A stretch of 64,000 nt of DNA from contig RQYR01000015.1 of NCBI GenBank assembly GCA_003859965.1, positions 1-64,000 on the forward strand, written 5' to 3'. The notes under the pieces were generated by a model. That model was not told the DNA's origin, searched no databases, and saw nothing but the letters and a program-made list of their open reading frames with translations. Within the stretch, counting starts at the first letter, position 1; every line of letters starts with the position of its first letter. This document shows, piece after piece, positions 29,818-39,431 of this stretch. The translations under genes were made by a program, and so were the position numbers. Origin of the DNA: Comamonadaceae bacterium OH2545_COT-014 (GTDB lineage Bacteria; Pseudomonadota; Gammaproteobacteria; Burkholderiales; Burkholderiaceae_C).

Positions 29818-30465
29818 TCAGGAGTTTTCGAGGATCACGCCCTCGATCTGGTTGGCCACGTCTTCGCACTTGTCGGTCACGCTTTCCAGCAGCTCGTAAA
29901 TGGCCTTGAGCTTGATGAGTTCGCGCACGTCTTCTTCTTCACGGAAGAGCTTGCTCATGGCGCTGCGCAGCACGCGGTCGGCGTCGGATTCCAGGCGGTC
30001 GATTTCCTCGCAGGTCTTGAGGGCCGCTTCGGCGATGGCCGGGTCGGCCACGCGGCCCAGCAGGCTGACGGCGTGGCGCACGCGCTCGCAGCATTTGACG
30101 CAGAGGCTGGCCAGGCGGGAAATTTCCTCCGTCATGTGGCGCACGTCGTACAGCGCCATGGCTTCGGCGCTGTCTTGCAGCAGGTCGGCCACGTCATCCA
30201 TCAGGTTGATGAGGCCGTGGATCTGCTCGCGGTCAATGGGGGTAATGAACGTGGTGTGGATCAGCCGCGTGACTTCATGCGTGACGCGGTCCGCCGCGCG
30301 TTCCGCCTCGTCCACCTCGCGGTTGTGCTGTTCGCGCAGCTGCGCGTCCCCATAGTGGGTGACCAGACGCTCAAAGGCCTGCACGGCCGCCAGAATGCAG
30401 TCGGCGTGCTGGTTGAAAAGCTCGAAAAAATTGCCTTCCTTGGGCAACAGCTTGCTGAACAGCAT
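29818..30465 (-). CDS. DUF47 (PhoU-like) phosphate transport regulator
   Basis: 215-aa all-helical cytoplasmic protein of the DUF47/YkaA family, related in fold to PhoU, co-occurring with Pit transporters. Characteristic parts are FFELFNQHADCILAAVQAFE, HNREVDEAERAADRVTHEVT, the acidic segment DREQIHGLINLMDDVADLLQ and the C-terminal LESVTDKCEDVANQIEGVIL. GGAGG lies nine bases upstream of the ATG at 30465. Confidence 0.93.
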   Translation of the reverse strand: MLFSKLLPKEGNFFELFNQHADCILAAVQAFERLVTHYGDAQLREQHNREVDEAERAADRVTHEVTRLIHTTFITPIDREQIHGLINLMDDVADLLQDSAEAMALYDVRHMTEEISRLASLCVKCCERVRHAVSLLGRVADPAIAEAALKTCEEIDRLESDADRVLRSAMSKLFREEEDVRELIKLKAIYELLESVTDKCEDVANQIEGVILENS

Positions 30466-30822
30466 GGTCAGGGAACCTCCGGCGCTTGGGTAAATGCTTG
30501 AATGGACAGGCAGGCAGCGGACTAGCCAGACGCCCAAGGAATGGCTGGCAATACCAGCCCCTCACGAAAGGCCAACCCCTGCGCAACGGCCTTGCACATG
30601 ACCTGCCAGTTGCGCCCAAGTTTACTTGCGCGCTTGCGGCTGGCTGGGCCGCGTGGCGTGCCCCGCCAGCTCCTCTTGACAACAAAGCTGGAAACGGCCT
30701 TGCCGTTCAAACACCCGCTGCGTGGCCCCTGGCATGGGCCACGTGGTTGGGACAGCCACACGCGCCGCCAACCAGGCCGCAGCCAGCGACTTGGGCGGAT
30801 ATGTGTCCAGCCTTTGGACAGC
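30466..30822. other. Gene-free gap between the DUF47 and His-rich genes
   Basis: About 357 bases. It holds a GTGGCCC/GGGCCAC hairpin near 30720-30742 and a small TGTCC-type hairpin next to the stop of the His-rich gene, neither with a T-run. The open frames here are GC-driven and unsupported. Confidence 0.5.
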
Positions 30823-31185
30823 TTATGCCTGCTGCACCACGGTCACAGGGCCGTGGTCGTCGCAATGATCGCCGTGCGGGTGGTGCAGGTGGCCGTTGAC
30901 CAGATAGTCCACGTGGTCACCGTGCGGCACGGCAGGGTGTCCGCAGCCGGGGCCGTGAATATGCCCTGGCTCATGGCCGCCGCACCGGTGGGCAGGTGTG
31001 CAGGCATCCGGGTTGGTGGCTGAAACGGCGATGACGTGCTCGTCCACATGGTCGCCATGGGGGTGATGCAGGTGGCCGTCGTGCAGGTAGTCCACATGGC
31101 CGTCATGCTCAATGGCGGTGTGGCCGCAGCCAGGGCCGTGCTGGTGGGCATGGTTGGCGTGATGGGGGTGTTGGCAAGTGCTCAT
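30823..31185 (-). CDS. His-rich putative metal-binding protein with tandem duplication
   Basis: 120-aa soluble protein of unknown function, 29 of its residues His. Two near-copies of a 35-residue unit (residues 16-50 and 77-111) share HGPGCGH...DYL..GHLHHPHGDH. The first unit follows CQHPHHANHAHQ. No signal peptide or membrane helix. It follows an SmtB-like regulator gene in the same direction, so a role in binding or buffering zinc (or nickel/cobalt) in the cytoplasm is likely but inferred. The ATG at 31185 has GGAGC upstream. Confidence 0.8.
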   Translation of the reverse strand: MSTCQHPHHANHAHQHGPGCGHTAIEHDGHVDYLHDGHLHHPHGDHVDEHVIAVSATNPDACTPAHRCGGHEPGHIHGPGCGHPAVPHGDHVDYLVNGHLHHPHGDHCDDHGPVTVVQQA

Positions 31186-31347
31186 GGCGTGCTCCTTGGC
31201 AGTGGAAAACCGGCCCTGATGAAAGAAGCCGGGGTTGGGAAAAAGGTAGGCGCCCATGGGGCGCGCCGCAGCGGTACGCCTCCCGCAGTCCGTGGGCCGG
31301 GCAACAAGTGCGAAGCCATGATGCGGCTGCGGCGGCACGCCACGGCT

Positions 31348-31758
31348 CTAGGGTTGAAGGCGGTCTTCGGCTTCACCGGCATGGCGCAACACGTTCTCAA
31401 TCAAGGCTGTCACATGGTCGTCGGCCAGGGCGTAATAGACATGGCGCGCCTCGCGGCGGCGGCTGACCAGGCGTGCCGCATGCAGTGTTTGCAGGCGGGC
31501 AGAAATGCTGCCGGTTTTGCCCTGTTCCAGCGCCGTCAACTCGGCCACGCAGCGCTCTCCGCGTTGCAGCCACAGCAGCAGCCGCATGCGGGCGGGGTCG
31601 CTCATGGCATGGCACATGGCCGCCGCCTGCTCCAGCTGGCGGGTGGTGCAAGCCAGCGGCGATTCATGGGCCGGAGGATGTTCGCAGCAGGCGCCGACTT
31701 CAGGCGCTTGCGGGCGCATGGGCGGCGCGGCAGTGGTGTCCATCTGATATTTCTTCAT
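31348..31758 (-). CDS. ArsR/SmtB-family metal-sensing repressor
   Basis: 136-aa winged-helix repressor. The HTH region is AMSDPARMRLLLWLQRGERC then VAELTALEQGKTGSISARLQ. The C-terminal helix carries D113-x-H115-x10-H126-x2-E129, the alpha-5 zinc site spacing of SmtB/CzrA. An N-terminal arm has Cys24, Cys25, His27 and Cys37, resembling extra alpha-3N ligands. A second in-frame ATG (31743, MDTTAAP) may be the true start, because the first ATG lies inside a palindrome. It likely represses itself and the His-rich gene 162 bases downstream, released by zinc. Confidence 0.9.
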   Translation of the reverse strand: MKKYQMDTTAAPPMRPQAPEVGACCEHPPAHESPLACTTRQLEQAAAMCHAMSDPARMRLLLWLQRGERCVAELTALEQGKTGSISARLQTLHAARLVSRRREARHVYYALADDHVTALIENVLRHAGEAEDRLQP

Positions 31759-31779
31759 TCAAACGAATGATGGAATATT
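31755..31779 (-). promoter_or_regulatory. Candidate SmtB-like operator and -10
   Basis: TCATTCAAACGAATGA (31755-31770) is a perfect 6-4-6 inverted repeat, of the TGAA/TTCA type bound by ArsR/SmtB repressors. It lies directly downstream of a -10-like TAATAT on the minus strand (31774-31779). It overlaps the first possible start codon of the regulator. No convincing -35 was found. Confidence 0.5.
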
Positions 31780-32009
31780 AATCCCAAAAAACGCCACAGC
31801 TGGCGGTGTGGCATTCAGCCCCTGGGCAGAGGGGCATATGAAGAGAAGAAAGCATGCGGAAAATTTGAGCCTGTTCCCATCTGGCGGAGCCAGCCCTGCC
31901 CCTTTTTTCCGGCCAGCCAGCACACGCGCGGCAGTCCGCTGCCGCCTCCCCCGCAAGCCATCCAAGGCATAAGGGAAGCGGTGCGTACCAGGCGTGTGCG
32001 TTGGGGCGG

Positions 32010-33839
32010 TCAGTCCGCTTCGCGGCTGGCGCGCTTGCGCTCGTGCTCTTTGAGGTAGCGCTTGCGCAGGCGAATGCTCTTGGGCGTGATTTCGACCAGC
32101 TCGTCGTCTTCCACGAAGTCCACGCCGTATTCCAGCGTCAGATCAATCGGCGGAGTAATCTTGATGGCATCTTCCTTGCCGCTGACACGGAAGTTGGTCA
32201 GCTGCTTGGTACGCGTGGCGTTCACCACCAGGTCGTTGTCGCGGTTGTGGATGCCCACGATCATGCCTTCGTAAACCGGGTCACCCGCTTTCACGAACAT
32301 GCGGCCGCGATCGTCCAGCTTGCCCAAGGCGTAGGTGAAGATTTCGCCATCGTCCATACTGATGAGCACACCGTTCTTGCGCCCGCCCACGTCGCCCTTG
32401 TAGGGCTCGTAGCCGTCGAAGATGCTGGCGATCAGGCCGCTGCCGCGCGTGAGGTTGAGAAATTCGTTGGAAAAGCCGATCAGCCCGCGGGCGGGGATGC
32501 GGTACTCCAGGCGCACGCGGCCGCGCCCGTCAGGCTCCATGTTGACCATCTCACCCTTGCGCTCGCCCAGCGCCTGCATCACGCCGCCCTGGTGGTTTTC
32601 TTCCACGTCGGCCGTGACGAGCTCCATCGGCTCGTGGCGCTCGCCGTTGATGGTCTGGAACATCACGCGCGGCTTGCTCACGGCCAGTTCGTAGCCTTCG
32701 CGGCGCATTTCTTCGAGCAGGATGGTCAGGTGCAGCTCGCCCCGGCCGCTCACTTCAAACACGCCGTCTTCGTCGGTTTCCTTCACGCGCAGGGCCACGT
32801 TGCTTTGCAGCTCTTTTTGCAGGCGGTCCCAGATCTGGCGGCTGGTGACGAATTTGCCCTCGCGCCCAGCCAACGGACTGGTGTTGACGCAGAAGTTCAT
32901 CGTGAGCGTGGGCTCGTCGATCTTGAGCATGGGCAGCGGCTGCGGGTTGGCGGGGTCGGTAATCGTCACGCCGATGCCGATGTCCTCAATGCCATTGATA
33001 AGCACGATATCGCCCGGGAAAGCCTCTTTCACCTGCACGCGATCCAGCCCCTCAAAGGTCAGCACTTGATTGATGCGGCCCTTGTATTGCTTGCCGTCCG
33101 GCCCTTCCATCACCAGCACGTCTTGCGCGGGCTTGAGCGTGCCCGCATTGATGCGGCCCACACCGATGCGGCCCACGAAACTGTTGTAGTCCAGCGCCGA
33201 AATTTGCAATTGCAGCGGGGCGTTGCGGTCGCACTCGTGCGGCGGCACGTGCTTCAGGATGGTTTCAAACAGGGCCGACATGTCCGGCCCCCACTGCTCG
33301 CCCGGCGCGCCTTCTTCCAGGCTGCTCCAGCCATTGATGCCGCTGGCGTAAACGACCGGAAAGTCCAGCTGTTCGTCGGTCGCGCCCAGCTTGTCGAACA
33401 GATCGAAAGCGGCGTTGATCACCTTGTCGGGGTTGGCGCCAGGCTTGTCCACCTTGTTGACCACGACGATGGGCTTGAGGCCCAGCGCCAGCGCCTTTTT
33501 CGTGACGAAGCGCGTTTGCGGCATGGGGCCTTCTTGCGCATCAATCAACAGCACCACGCCATCGACCATGCTCAAGGCGCGCTCCACCTCGCCGCCAAAG
33601 TCCGCGTGGCCGGGCGTATCCAGGATGTTGATATGCGTGCCCTGCCAGTTCACGGCGCAGTTCTTGGCCAGGATGGTGATGCCACGCTCGCGCTCGATGG
33701 CGTGGTTGTCCATCACCGTATCGACCACTTTTTCGTGATCGGCAAAGGTGCCGCTCTGACGCAGCAACTGGTCAACCATGGTGGTTTTGCCGTGGTCCAC
33801 GTGGGCGATGATGGCGATGTTGCGGATTTGGGAACTCAT
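32010..33839 (-). CDS. typA: Ribosome-associated GTPase TypA/BipA
   Basis: Translational GTPase acting in ribosome assembly and stress adaptation; 609 aa, the family length. G1 is AHVDHGKTT (residues 12-20), followed by switch regions ([18 protein letters not shown]) and NKVD. EF-G-like domains II, III and V follow, with the BipA-specific C-terminal part ([12 protein letters not shown]). Last gene of the long leftward run that starts at rimP; 33 bases separate it from the macrodomain gene. Confidence 0.97.
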   Translation of the reverse strand: MSSQIRNIAIIAHVDHGKTTMVDQLLRQSGTFADHEKVVDTVMDNHAIERERGITILAKNCAVNWQGTHINILDTPGHADFGGEVERALSMVDGVVLLIDAQEGPMPQTRFVTKKALALGLKPIVVVNKVDKPGANPDKVINAAFDLFDKLGATDEQLDFPVVYASGINGWSSLEEGAPGEQWGPDMSALFETILKHVPPHECDRNAPLQLQISALDYNSFVGRIGVGRINAGTLKPAQDVLVMEGPDGKQYKGRINQVLTFEGLDRVQVKEAFPGDIVLINGIEDIGIGVTITDPANPQPLPMLKIDEPTLTMNFCVNTSPLAGREGKFVTSRQIWDRLQKELQSNVALRVKETDEDGVFEVSGRGELHLTILLEEMRREGYELAVSKPRVMFQTINGERHEPMELVTADVEENHQGGVMQALGERKGEMVNMEPDGRGRVRLEYRIPARGLIGFSNEFLNLTRGSGLIASIFDGYEPYKGDVGGRKNGVLISMDDGEIFTYALGKLDDRGRMFVKAGDPVYEGMIVGIHNRDNDLVVNATRTKQLTNFRVSGKEDAIKITPPIDLTLEYGVDFVEDDELVEITPKSIRLRKRYLKEHERKRASREAD

Positions 33840-33872
33840 AAAAAAAACCGTGATGAAAAAAAGAAAAATCGT

Positions 33873-34391
33873 TCAGATCAGCCGCTGGTACAGCGCCAGA
33901 TGGGCGGCGCTGAAGCAGCAGAACACCACTTGATCCAGCGCCGCCAGCCCCGGGTGCTGGCGCACCGCCGCCACGGCAATGGGCGCGGCCTGATCGGCCG
34001 GATAACCATAGACCCCGGTGCTGATGCACGGAAACGCCAGGCTTTTCAGGCCGTGCCGCACCGCCAGATCCAGGCTGTGCGTGTAGCAGGCGCGCAGCAA
34101 ATCCGCCTCGCCCTGCGCGCCGCCGCGCCAGATGGGCCCCACGGCGTGAATGACGTGGCGACACGGCAGGCGGTAGGCGCCGGTCATCCTGGCCTGCCCC
34201 GTGGCGCAGCCGCCCAGCCGGCGGCATTCGGCCAACAGCTCAGGGCCTGCGGCGCGATGAATGGCCCCATCCACCCCGCCGCCGCCCAGCAAAGACGCAT
34301 TGGCGGCGTTGACGATGGCGTCCACGGCCAGGGTGGTGATGTCGGCCTGGAGGGCGATAAGGCGCGGCGCTGGCGTGTTGGAATGGCTCAT
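33873..34391 (-). CDS. Macrodomain protein (ADP-ribose/O-acetyl-ADP-ribose hydrolase-like)
   Basis: 172-aa single macrodomain, like YmdB/MacroD. Ligand-binding and catalytic stretches are [27 protein letters not shown], with the catalytic Asp in GGGGVDG, and later [12 protein letters not shown]. Such enzymes remove acetyl from O-acetyl-ADP-ribose or mono-ADP-ribose from proteins. Its ATG overlaps the stop of the GNAT gene (ATGA), so the two are co-translated; the functional link is unknown. Confidence 0.92.
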   Translation of the reverse strand: MSHSNTPAPRLIALQADITTLAVDAIVNAANASLLGGGGVDGAIHRAAGPELLAECRRLGGCATGQARMTGAYRLPCRHVIHAVGPIWRGGAQGEADLLRACYTHSLDLAVRHGLKSLAFPCISTGVYGYPADQAAPIAVAAVRQHPGLAALDQVVFCCFSAAHLALYQRLI

Positions 34392-34957
34392 GCAAATGCC
34401 CTCGGGTCATCCATCGGATGGGCAAGCGGCAAACGATCGCCCCGCCACCGCTGACGGCTCAAGCGCCAAATATCGAAAGGCATCGCCTGCCAGGGCGCAG
34501 GCAGTTGCCCAGGGCCCTGGTTTTGCGCCCCAAAGTGGGCCGCCAGTCTTTGCGAGGCAATGTTCTCTGGATGGATGAAATGGCTGATGTTCTCCCAGCC
34601 CAGCTGCGTGAACACCCAATCGGCGAGCGCGGCCAGGGCTTCGCGCGCCAAGCCCTGCCCCTGGTGAGCAGGATGCAAGGCATAAATCACTTCCGGGCAA
34701 GGCCAGCCTTGGGGATGCCACGGCCCCGCGTAGCCCAGCCAGCGTCCACTGGTTTTATCCAGCACGGAAAACGGCCCGAAGGCTTGCAAGAACCAGCTTC
34801 CGCCCAATTGCAAAAAAGTGCGCCAAGCTTCATGGCGTCCACGTGCCCCGCCGATGAAGCGGCACGCCGCTTCATCGGCCATCAACTCGGCGTAACGCTC
34901 AAAGTCTTGCCGCTGCGGCGGGCGCAGCACGAGCCGGGTGGTTTCCAACGCTGTCAT
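34388..34957 (-). CDS. GNAT-family N-acetyltransferase
   Basis: About 189 aa, RimJ/RimL-like acetyltransferase type ([20 protein letters not shown] at the start, acetyl-CoA loop region [20 protein letters not shown], then [14 protein letters not shown]). Substrate unknown; relatives acetylate ribosomal proteins or small molecules. A start at 34975 would overlap truB by 11 bases; the ATG at 34957 is chosen because family members start just before ETTRL. Placed between truB and the macrodomain gene. Confidence 0.87.
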   Translation of the reverse strand: MTALETTRLVLRPPQRQDFERYAELMADEAACRFIGGARGRHEAWRTFLQLGGSWFLQAFGPFSVLDKTSGRWLGYAGPWHPQGWPCPEVIYALHPAHQGQGLAREALAALADWVFTQLGWENISHFIHPENIASQRLAAHFGAQNQGPGQLPAPWQAMPFDIWRLSRQRWRGDRLPLAHPMDDPRAFA

Positions 34958-34964
34958 GAACGTT

Positions 34965-35945
34965 TTACGCGCCATTCGGCGCCCCTTCCACCGGTTTTTG
35001 CAGCAGCGTTTGCGCCACCTCCACCGGACTGAGCAGGCGCACGGGGATCAACTCCCCCGCCCTCACATGCGCCGTGCCCAGCAGGGCGCGGGGCTGCTCG
35101 CCGAACACGGCCACCTGCGGCGCGTCTGGCCAGGGGCCGCGGCGGCGCATGCCGCTCAGGAAACGGCCGGCCTCCTCGGACGGCAGCGTGACGGGGGCAT
35201 GCCCGGACAGCAGGCTTTCGATGGGCAGCAGGCAGGCCAGGCGCTGGGCTTCGTCCATTTGCTCCAGCGTTTTCAACGTGATGCACTGGCTTTGGTTGAA
35301 GGGGCCGGTTTGCACGCGGCGCAGGCGCGTCAGGTGGCCGCCGCAGCCCAGGGCATGGCCAATGTCTTCGCCCAGGGTGCGGATGTAGGTGCCTTTGCTG
35401 CACCTTACTTCAATTTTGATAGCTGCTTGGGCTTGCCCATCCTGCCCTAAAGCCAGATTCAATGCATGAATTTGCACCTGGCGCGCTTCGCGCGCCACTT
35501 CCACGCCGGCGCGGGCGTATTCGTACAGCGCCTTGCCGTCTTTCTTCAGCGCGCTGTGCATGGGGGGCACTTGGGCGATGGGGCCCAGAAAGCGCTGGCG
35601 CACGGTTTCGAGCTGCGCGGCCGTGATGGCGGGCACGGGGCGGCGTTCGATCACCTCGCCTTCGGCGTCGCCCGTGGCGGTGCGCACGCCCAGTTGCAGC
35701 GTGGCTTCATAGGCCTTGTCGGCGTCCAGATGGCCGGCGCTGAACTTGGTGGCGGCGCCAAAGCACAGGGGCAGCACGCCGCTGGCTAGCGGGTCGAGCG
35801 TGCCGGTGTGGCCGGCCTTTTCGGCGCGCAGCAGCCACTTGGCTTTTTGCAGCGCCTGGTTGCTGGACAGGCCCAGCGGTTTGTCGAGCAGTAACACCCC
35901 ATGCACCGGGCGCCGCTGCACCCGGGTGCGTGGGGCAGCCGTCAT
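34965..35945 (-). CDS. truB: tRNA pseudouridine-55 synthase TruB
   Basis: Makes the universal pseudouridine 55 in tRNA. 326 aa. Motifs are [17 protein letters not shown] and [16 protein letters not shown] with catalytic Asp51, then the thumb-loop segment and [20 protein letters not shown]. The ATG overlaps the rbfA stop (ATGA). An approximately 55-bp dispersed repeat lies in frame just before the RCSKGTY motif, encoding an extra Gln/Ala-rich segment (see findings). The C-terminal PUA-like part ends before the GNAT gene. Confidence 0.96.
   Translation of the reverse strand: MTAAPRTRVQRRPVHGVLLLDKPLGLSSNQALQKAKWLLRAEKAGHTGTLDPLASGVLPLCFGAATKFSAGHLDADKAYEATLQLGVRTATGDAEGEVIERRPVPAITAAQLETVRQRFLGPIAQVPPMHSALKKDGKALYEYARAGVEVAREARQVQIHALNLALGQDGQAQAAIKIEVRCSKGTYIRTLGEDIGHALGCGGHLTRLRRVQTGPFNQSQCITLKTLEQMDEAQRLACLLPIESLLSGHAPVTLPSEEAGRFLSGMRRRGPWPDAPQVAVFGEQPRALLGTAHVRAGELIPVRLLSPVEVAQTLLQKPVEGAPNGA
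35400..35456 (-). repeat. R1 dispersed repeat inside truB (inverted copy)
   Basis: Read on the minus strand: TGGCTTTAGGGCAGGATGGG, then CAAGCCCAAG, then CAGCTATCAAAATTGAAGTA. It aligns over its length with copy 1 at 12952 (TGGCTTCAGGGC ... TAGCTATTAAAAATGAAGTA). It is translated in frame within TruB. Confidence 0.65.
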
Positions 35946-36322
35946 GCGTCTTCGCCCTCTTGCTTGGCGCGCGAGGCGACGGCCTTGGCAATCAGCGCGT
36001 TCATGTCGGCCGCGCGTTCGGTGGTGCGGTCGAAGATGAAGTGCAGCGTGGGCACGGTGTGGATGTGCAGGCGCTTGAACAGCAGGTTGCGCAGGTGCCC
36101 GGCGGCGTGGTTGAGGGCGTCTTGCGTCTGCTCTGCATCGCCGGTGAGCAGGCTGAAATACACCTTGGCGTGGGCGTAGTCGGGCGTGACTTCCACGGCG
36201 TTGAGCGTGACCATGCCGACGCGCGGGTCTTTCAGCTCGCGCGCGATCAGCTCGGACAGGTCGCGCTGGATCTGGTCGGCCACGCGAAAGCCGCGATTGG
36301 GAACGGAGCGCTTGCGGGACAT
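35942..36322 (-). CDS. rbfA: 30S ribosome-binding factor RbfA
   Basis: Late 30S maturation factor acting on the 5' end of 16S rRNA. 126 aa from the ATG at 36322 ([20 protein letters not shown]). The KH-like core is [19 protein letters not shown], preceded by [20 protein letters not shown]. It lies 146 bases after infB, and its stop overlaps truB. Confidence 0.95.
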   Translation of the reverse strand: MSRKRSVPNRGFRVADQIQRDLSELIARELKDPRVGMVTLNAVEVTPDYAHAKVYFSLLTGDAEQTQDALNHAAGHLRNLLFKRLHIHTVPTLHFIFDRTTERAADMNALIAKAVASRAKQEGEDA

Positions 36323-36468
36323 GGGTCGGGGGTAAGCAGAAAGTGACGGAAAAGCCCTGCCGGAGCGGCCCGGCACTCACGCCAGATCGGCGGGGCCTTG
36401 TCCGGGGCATGGGGCTGCGCAGGCCGCGCCGGGGCCACGGCGCGGCGCGCAGGGCGGCGGTCAGGCCA

Positions 36469-39408
36469 TTACAGCGTGCGCGCGATCTCCTTGATCTCGA
36501 AGAATTCGAGCTGGTCGCCTTCCTTGATGTCGTTGTAGTTCTTGAGTTTGATACCGCACTCGAAGCCTTCCTTGACTTCCTTGACGTCGTCCTTGAGGCG
36601 CTTGAGCGACTCCAGCTCGCCGGTGTAGATGACCACGTTGTCGCGCAGCAGGCGGAAGTGGGCGTCGCGCCGCACCACGCCGCTGGTGACGTAGGAGCCG
36701 GCCACGGTGCCGATCTTGGAGGCCACGAACACGGTGCGGATCTCGGCCATGCCGATGACTTCTTCCTTCTGCTCGGGCGCCAGCATGCCGCTCATGGCGG
36801 CCTTCAGCTCGTCCACGGCGTCGTAGATGATGTTGTAGTAGCGGATCTCGACGTCGTTGGCCTCGGCCAGCTTGCGCGCGCCCGCCTCGGCGCGGGTGTT
36901 GAAGCCGATGATGAGCGCCTTGGAGGCGATGGCCAGGTTGACGTCGCTCTCGCTGATGCCGCCCACGGCGGCGTACACCATCTGCACCTTGACCTCGTCG
37001 GTGCTGAGCTTGAGCAGCGAGGCGGCCAGCGCCTCCTGCGAGCCCTGCACATCGGCCTTGATGATGATGGGCAGCTGCTTGACCTCGCCCGCCGTCATGT
37101 CGGAGAACATGTTCTCCAGCTTGGCGGCCTGCTGCTTGGCCAGCTTGGTGTTGCGGAACTTGCCGGCGCGGTAGGTGGCGATTTCGCGGGCGCGGCGCTC
37201 GTCGGCCAGCACCATGAATTCGTCGCCGGCCTGCGGCACGTCGCCCAGGCCCTGGATTTCCACGGGAATCGACGGGCCGGCGGTCTTGATGGGGCGGCCG
37301 TTCTCGTCCAGCATGGCGCGCACGCGGCCGGAGGTCTGGCCCGCCAGCACCACGTCACCCGTCTTGAGCGTGCCGGACTGCACCAGCACGGTGGCCACGG
37401 GGCCGCGCCCTTTGTCTAGGCGCGCTTCGATGACCAGGCCCTTGGCGGCGGCATCCACCGGCGCCTTGAGCTCCAGCACCTCGGCTTGCAGCAGCACGTG
37501 TTCGAGCAGGTCATCAATGCCCATGCCGGTCTTGCTGGAAACAGGCACGAAGGGCGAATCGCCGCCGAATTCCTCGGGCACGACTTCTTCGCCCACCAGT
37601 TCGCCCTTGACCTTCTCGATGTTGGCCTCGGGCTTGTCGGCCTTGGTGATGGCAACAACGATGGGCACGCCGGCTGCCTTGGCATGCTTGATGGCTTCCT
37701 TGGTCTGCGGCATCACGCCGTCATCAGCGGCCACAACCAGGATGACGATGTCGGTGGCCTGCGCGCCCCGGGCGCGCATGGCGGTGAAGGCCTCGTGGCC
37801 GGGCGTGTCCAGGAAGGTGACGATGCCGCGCGGCGTTTCGACGTGGTAGGCGCCGATGTGCTGCGTGATGCCGCCGGCCTCGCCCGCCGCCACCTTGGCG
37901 CGACGGATGTAGTCCAGCAGCGAGGTCTTGCCGTGGTCCACGTGGCCCATGACGGTGACCACGGGCGCGCGCGGCAGCGCCTCGGCCGACTGGGCCTGCA
38001 CTTCTTCCTCGGTGAAAGCCTCGGGATCGTCCAGCGCGGCCACCACGGCGGTGTGACCCATTTCCTCGACGACGATCATGGCCGTGTCCTGATCCAGCGG
38101 CTGGTTGATGGTGACCATCTGGCCCATCTTCATCAGCGCCTTGATGACCTCGGAGGCCTTGATCGCCATCTTGTGCGCCAGCTCGGCCACGGTGATGGTT
38201 TCGGGCACGTGCACCTCAATGACGCGCTGCTCCACCGGTGCGGGCGCGGCGCGTTGCTCCTCGCCACGGCCGCCGCGGTCGCCGCGTTTGCCCTTGGGCC
38301 CGCTGCGCCAGTTGTTGCGGCCCACGCCGCCGGAGCTGTCGCCCCGGGTCGGAATGCCTTTTTTCTTGGCCGGATCGCCCGCCCAGCTCGACGAGAGCTT
38401 GGCCGACTTGACTTCCTTTTGCGCCCCAGCCGCAGGCGCCTTGGCCGTGCCCGTCCCCGTTCCTGCGGGCTTGTGCAACGTGCCTTTCTTGGCCTCTTCG
38501 GCTTTCTTGTCCTCGGGTTTCTTGGCCACCAGCACCTTGCGCGGCGCGTTCATCATGGCGCGGATGGCCTCGGCCTCGGCCAGCGCCTTGCGGCGGCGCT
38601 CCTCCTGGTCTCGCTGGCGGGCGGCTTCATCTTCAGCACGGGGCTGGGGCTGTGCAGGCGCTGGCGCAGCCGCCTTGGCTGTGGCAGGGGGCGCTTTCGC
38701 CTCGGCCGCCGGCGCGGCGACAGGGGCAGGCGCGGGCTTGGCCGGCACAGCCTCAGGCGCCGCAGGGGCAGGCACCGGCTCGGCACTGGCGGCAGGCGCG
38801 GGTGTTACGGCCACAGGCGTACCGGCCGCTGGCGCCGCTTCAGCGCTTGCCGCGCTGGCCGCCTTGGCGGCCTCCTGATCGGCGGCAGCGCGCTGGCGCT
38901 CTTGTTCCTCGCGCTGGCGGCGTTTTTCAGCCGCTTCTTCTTCCTGGCGGCGCAACAGCTCGGCTTGACGGCGCGCTTCCTCTTCGCGGCGGGCGGCTTC
39001 AGCAGCGTCAATCACGGGGGATGCGACAGGGGAAACCGCAGGCGCGGGAGCCGGAGCGGCAGACGGCGCAGGCGCCGTGGCCGCAGGCGCTGGCATCACC
39101 GAATCCTCATCGCGCTTGATAAAGGTGCGCTTCTTGCGCACTTCCACCTGAATGGTGCGCGCCTTGCCCGTGGCGTCGGCCTGCTTGATCTCGCTGGTGG
39201 TTTTCTTGGTCAGCGTGATCTTTTTGCGCGCGGCGCCAGCCGTGCCATGGCTGGTTTGCAGGTAGGCCAGCAGTTTCTGCTTGTCAATTTCGGTCACGGC
39301 ATCGGAGGCCGACGCCTTGGCCACGCCCGCCGCCTGCAACTGTTCCAGCAGGGTGCCAACGGAGCGTTTGAGTTCTTTCGCAAACTCGGCAACTGTGATG
39401 TTCGACAT
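36469..39408 (-). CDS. infB: Translation initiation factor IF-2
   Basis: GTPase that brings initiator fMet-tRNA to the 30S subunit. 979 aa. An IF2_N domain ([20 protein letters not shown]) opens the protein, followed by a long Ala/Pro/Glu-rich linker (residues ~130-390). The G domain starts with GHVDHGKTS near 487, then DTPGHEAF and the NKxD-like ITKAD. Domains II-IV follow, ending [12 protein letters not shown]. The start ATG at 39408 is favoured over an upstream in-frame start that gives Arg-rich nonsense. Operon partner of nusA, with a 23-base gap. Confidence 0.97.
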   Translation of the reverse strand: MSNITVAEFAKELKRSVGTLLEQLQAAGVAKASASDAVTEIDKQKLLAYLQTSHGTAGAARKKITLTKKTTSEIKQADATGKARTIQVEVRKKRTFIKRDEDSVMPAPAATAPAPSAAPAPAPAVSPVASPVIDAAEAARREEEARRQAELLRRQEEEAAEKRRQREEQERQRAAADQEAAKAASAASAEAAPAAGTPVAVTPAPAASAEPVPAPAAPEAVPAKPAPAPVAAPAAEAKAPPATAKAAAPAPAQPQPRAEDEAARQRDQEERRRKALAEAEAIRAMMNAPRKVLVAKKPEDKKAEEAKKGTLHKPAGTGTGTAKAPAAGAQKEVKSAKLSSSWAGDPAKKKGIPTRGDSSGGVGRNNWRSGPKGKRGDRGGRGEEQRAAPAPVEQRVIEVHVPETITVAELAHKMAIKASEVIKALMKMGQMVTINQPLDQDTAMIVVEEMGHTAVVAALDDPEAFTEEEVQAQSAEALPRAPVVTVMGHVDHGKTSLLDYIRRAKVAAGEAGGITQHIGAYHVETPRGIVTFLDTPGHEAFTAMRARGAQATDIVILVVAADDGVMPQTKEAIKHAKAAGVPIVVAITKADKPEANIEKVKGELVGEEVVPEEFGGDSPFVPVSSKTGMGIDDLLEHVLLQAEVLELKAPVDAAAKGLVIEARLDKGRGPVATVLVQSGTLKTGDVVLAGQTSGRVRAMLDENGRPIKTAGPSIPVEIQGLGDVPQAGDEFMVLADERRAREIATYRAGKFRNTKLAKQQAAKLENMFSDMTAGEVKQLPIIIKADVQGSQEALAASLLKLSTDEVKVQMVYAAVGGISESDVNLAIASKALIIGFNTRAEAGARKLAEANDVEIRYYNIIYDAVDELKAAMSGMLAPEQKEEVIGMAEIRTVFVASKIGTVAGSYVTSGVVRRDAHFRLLRDNVVIYTGELESLKRLKDDVKEVKEGFECGIKLKNYNDIKEGDQLEFFEIKEIARTL

Positions 39409-39431
39409 ATTCTGTGCGTGCCTCCATGCCC

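Noticed and set aside
30486-30899. Small plus-strand frames in the gap after the DUF47 gene
   Set aside because: No ribosome binding site, no recognisable protein features, and partly antisense to the His-rich gene.
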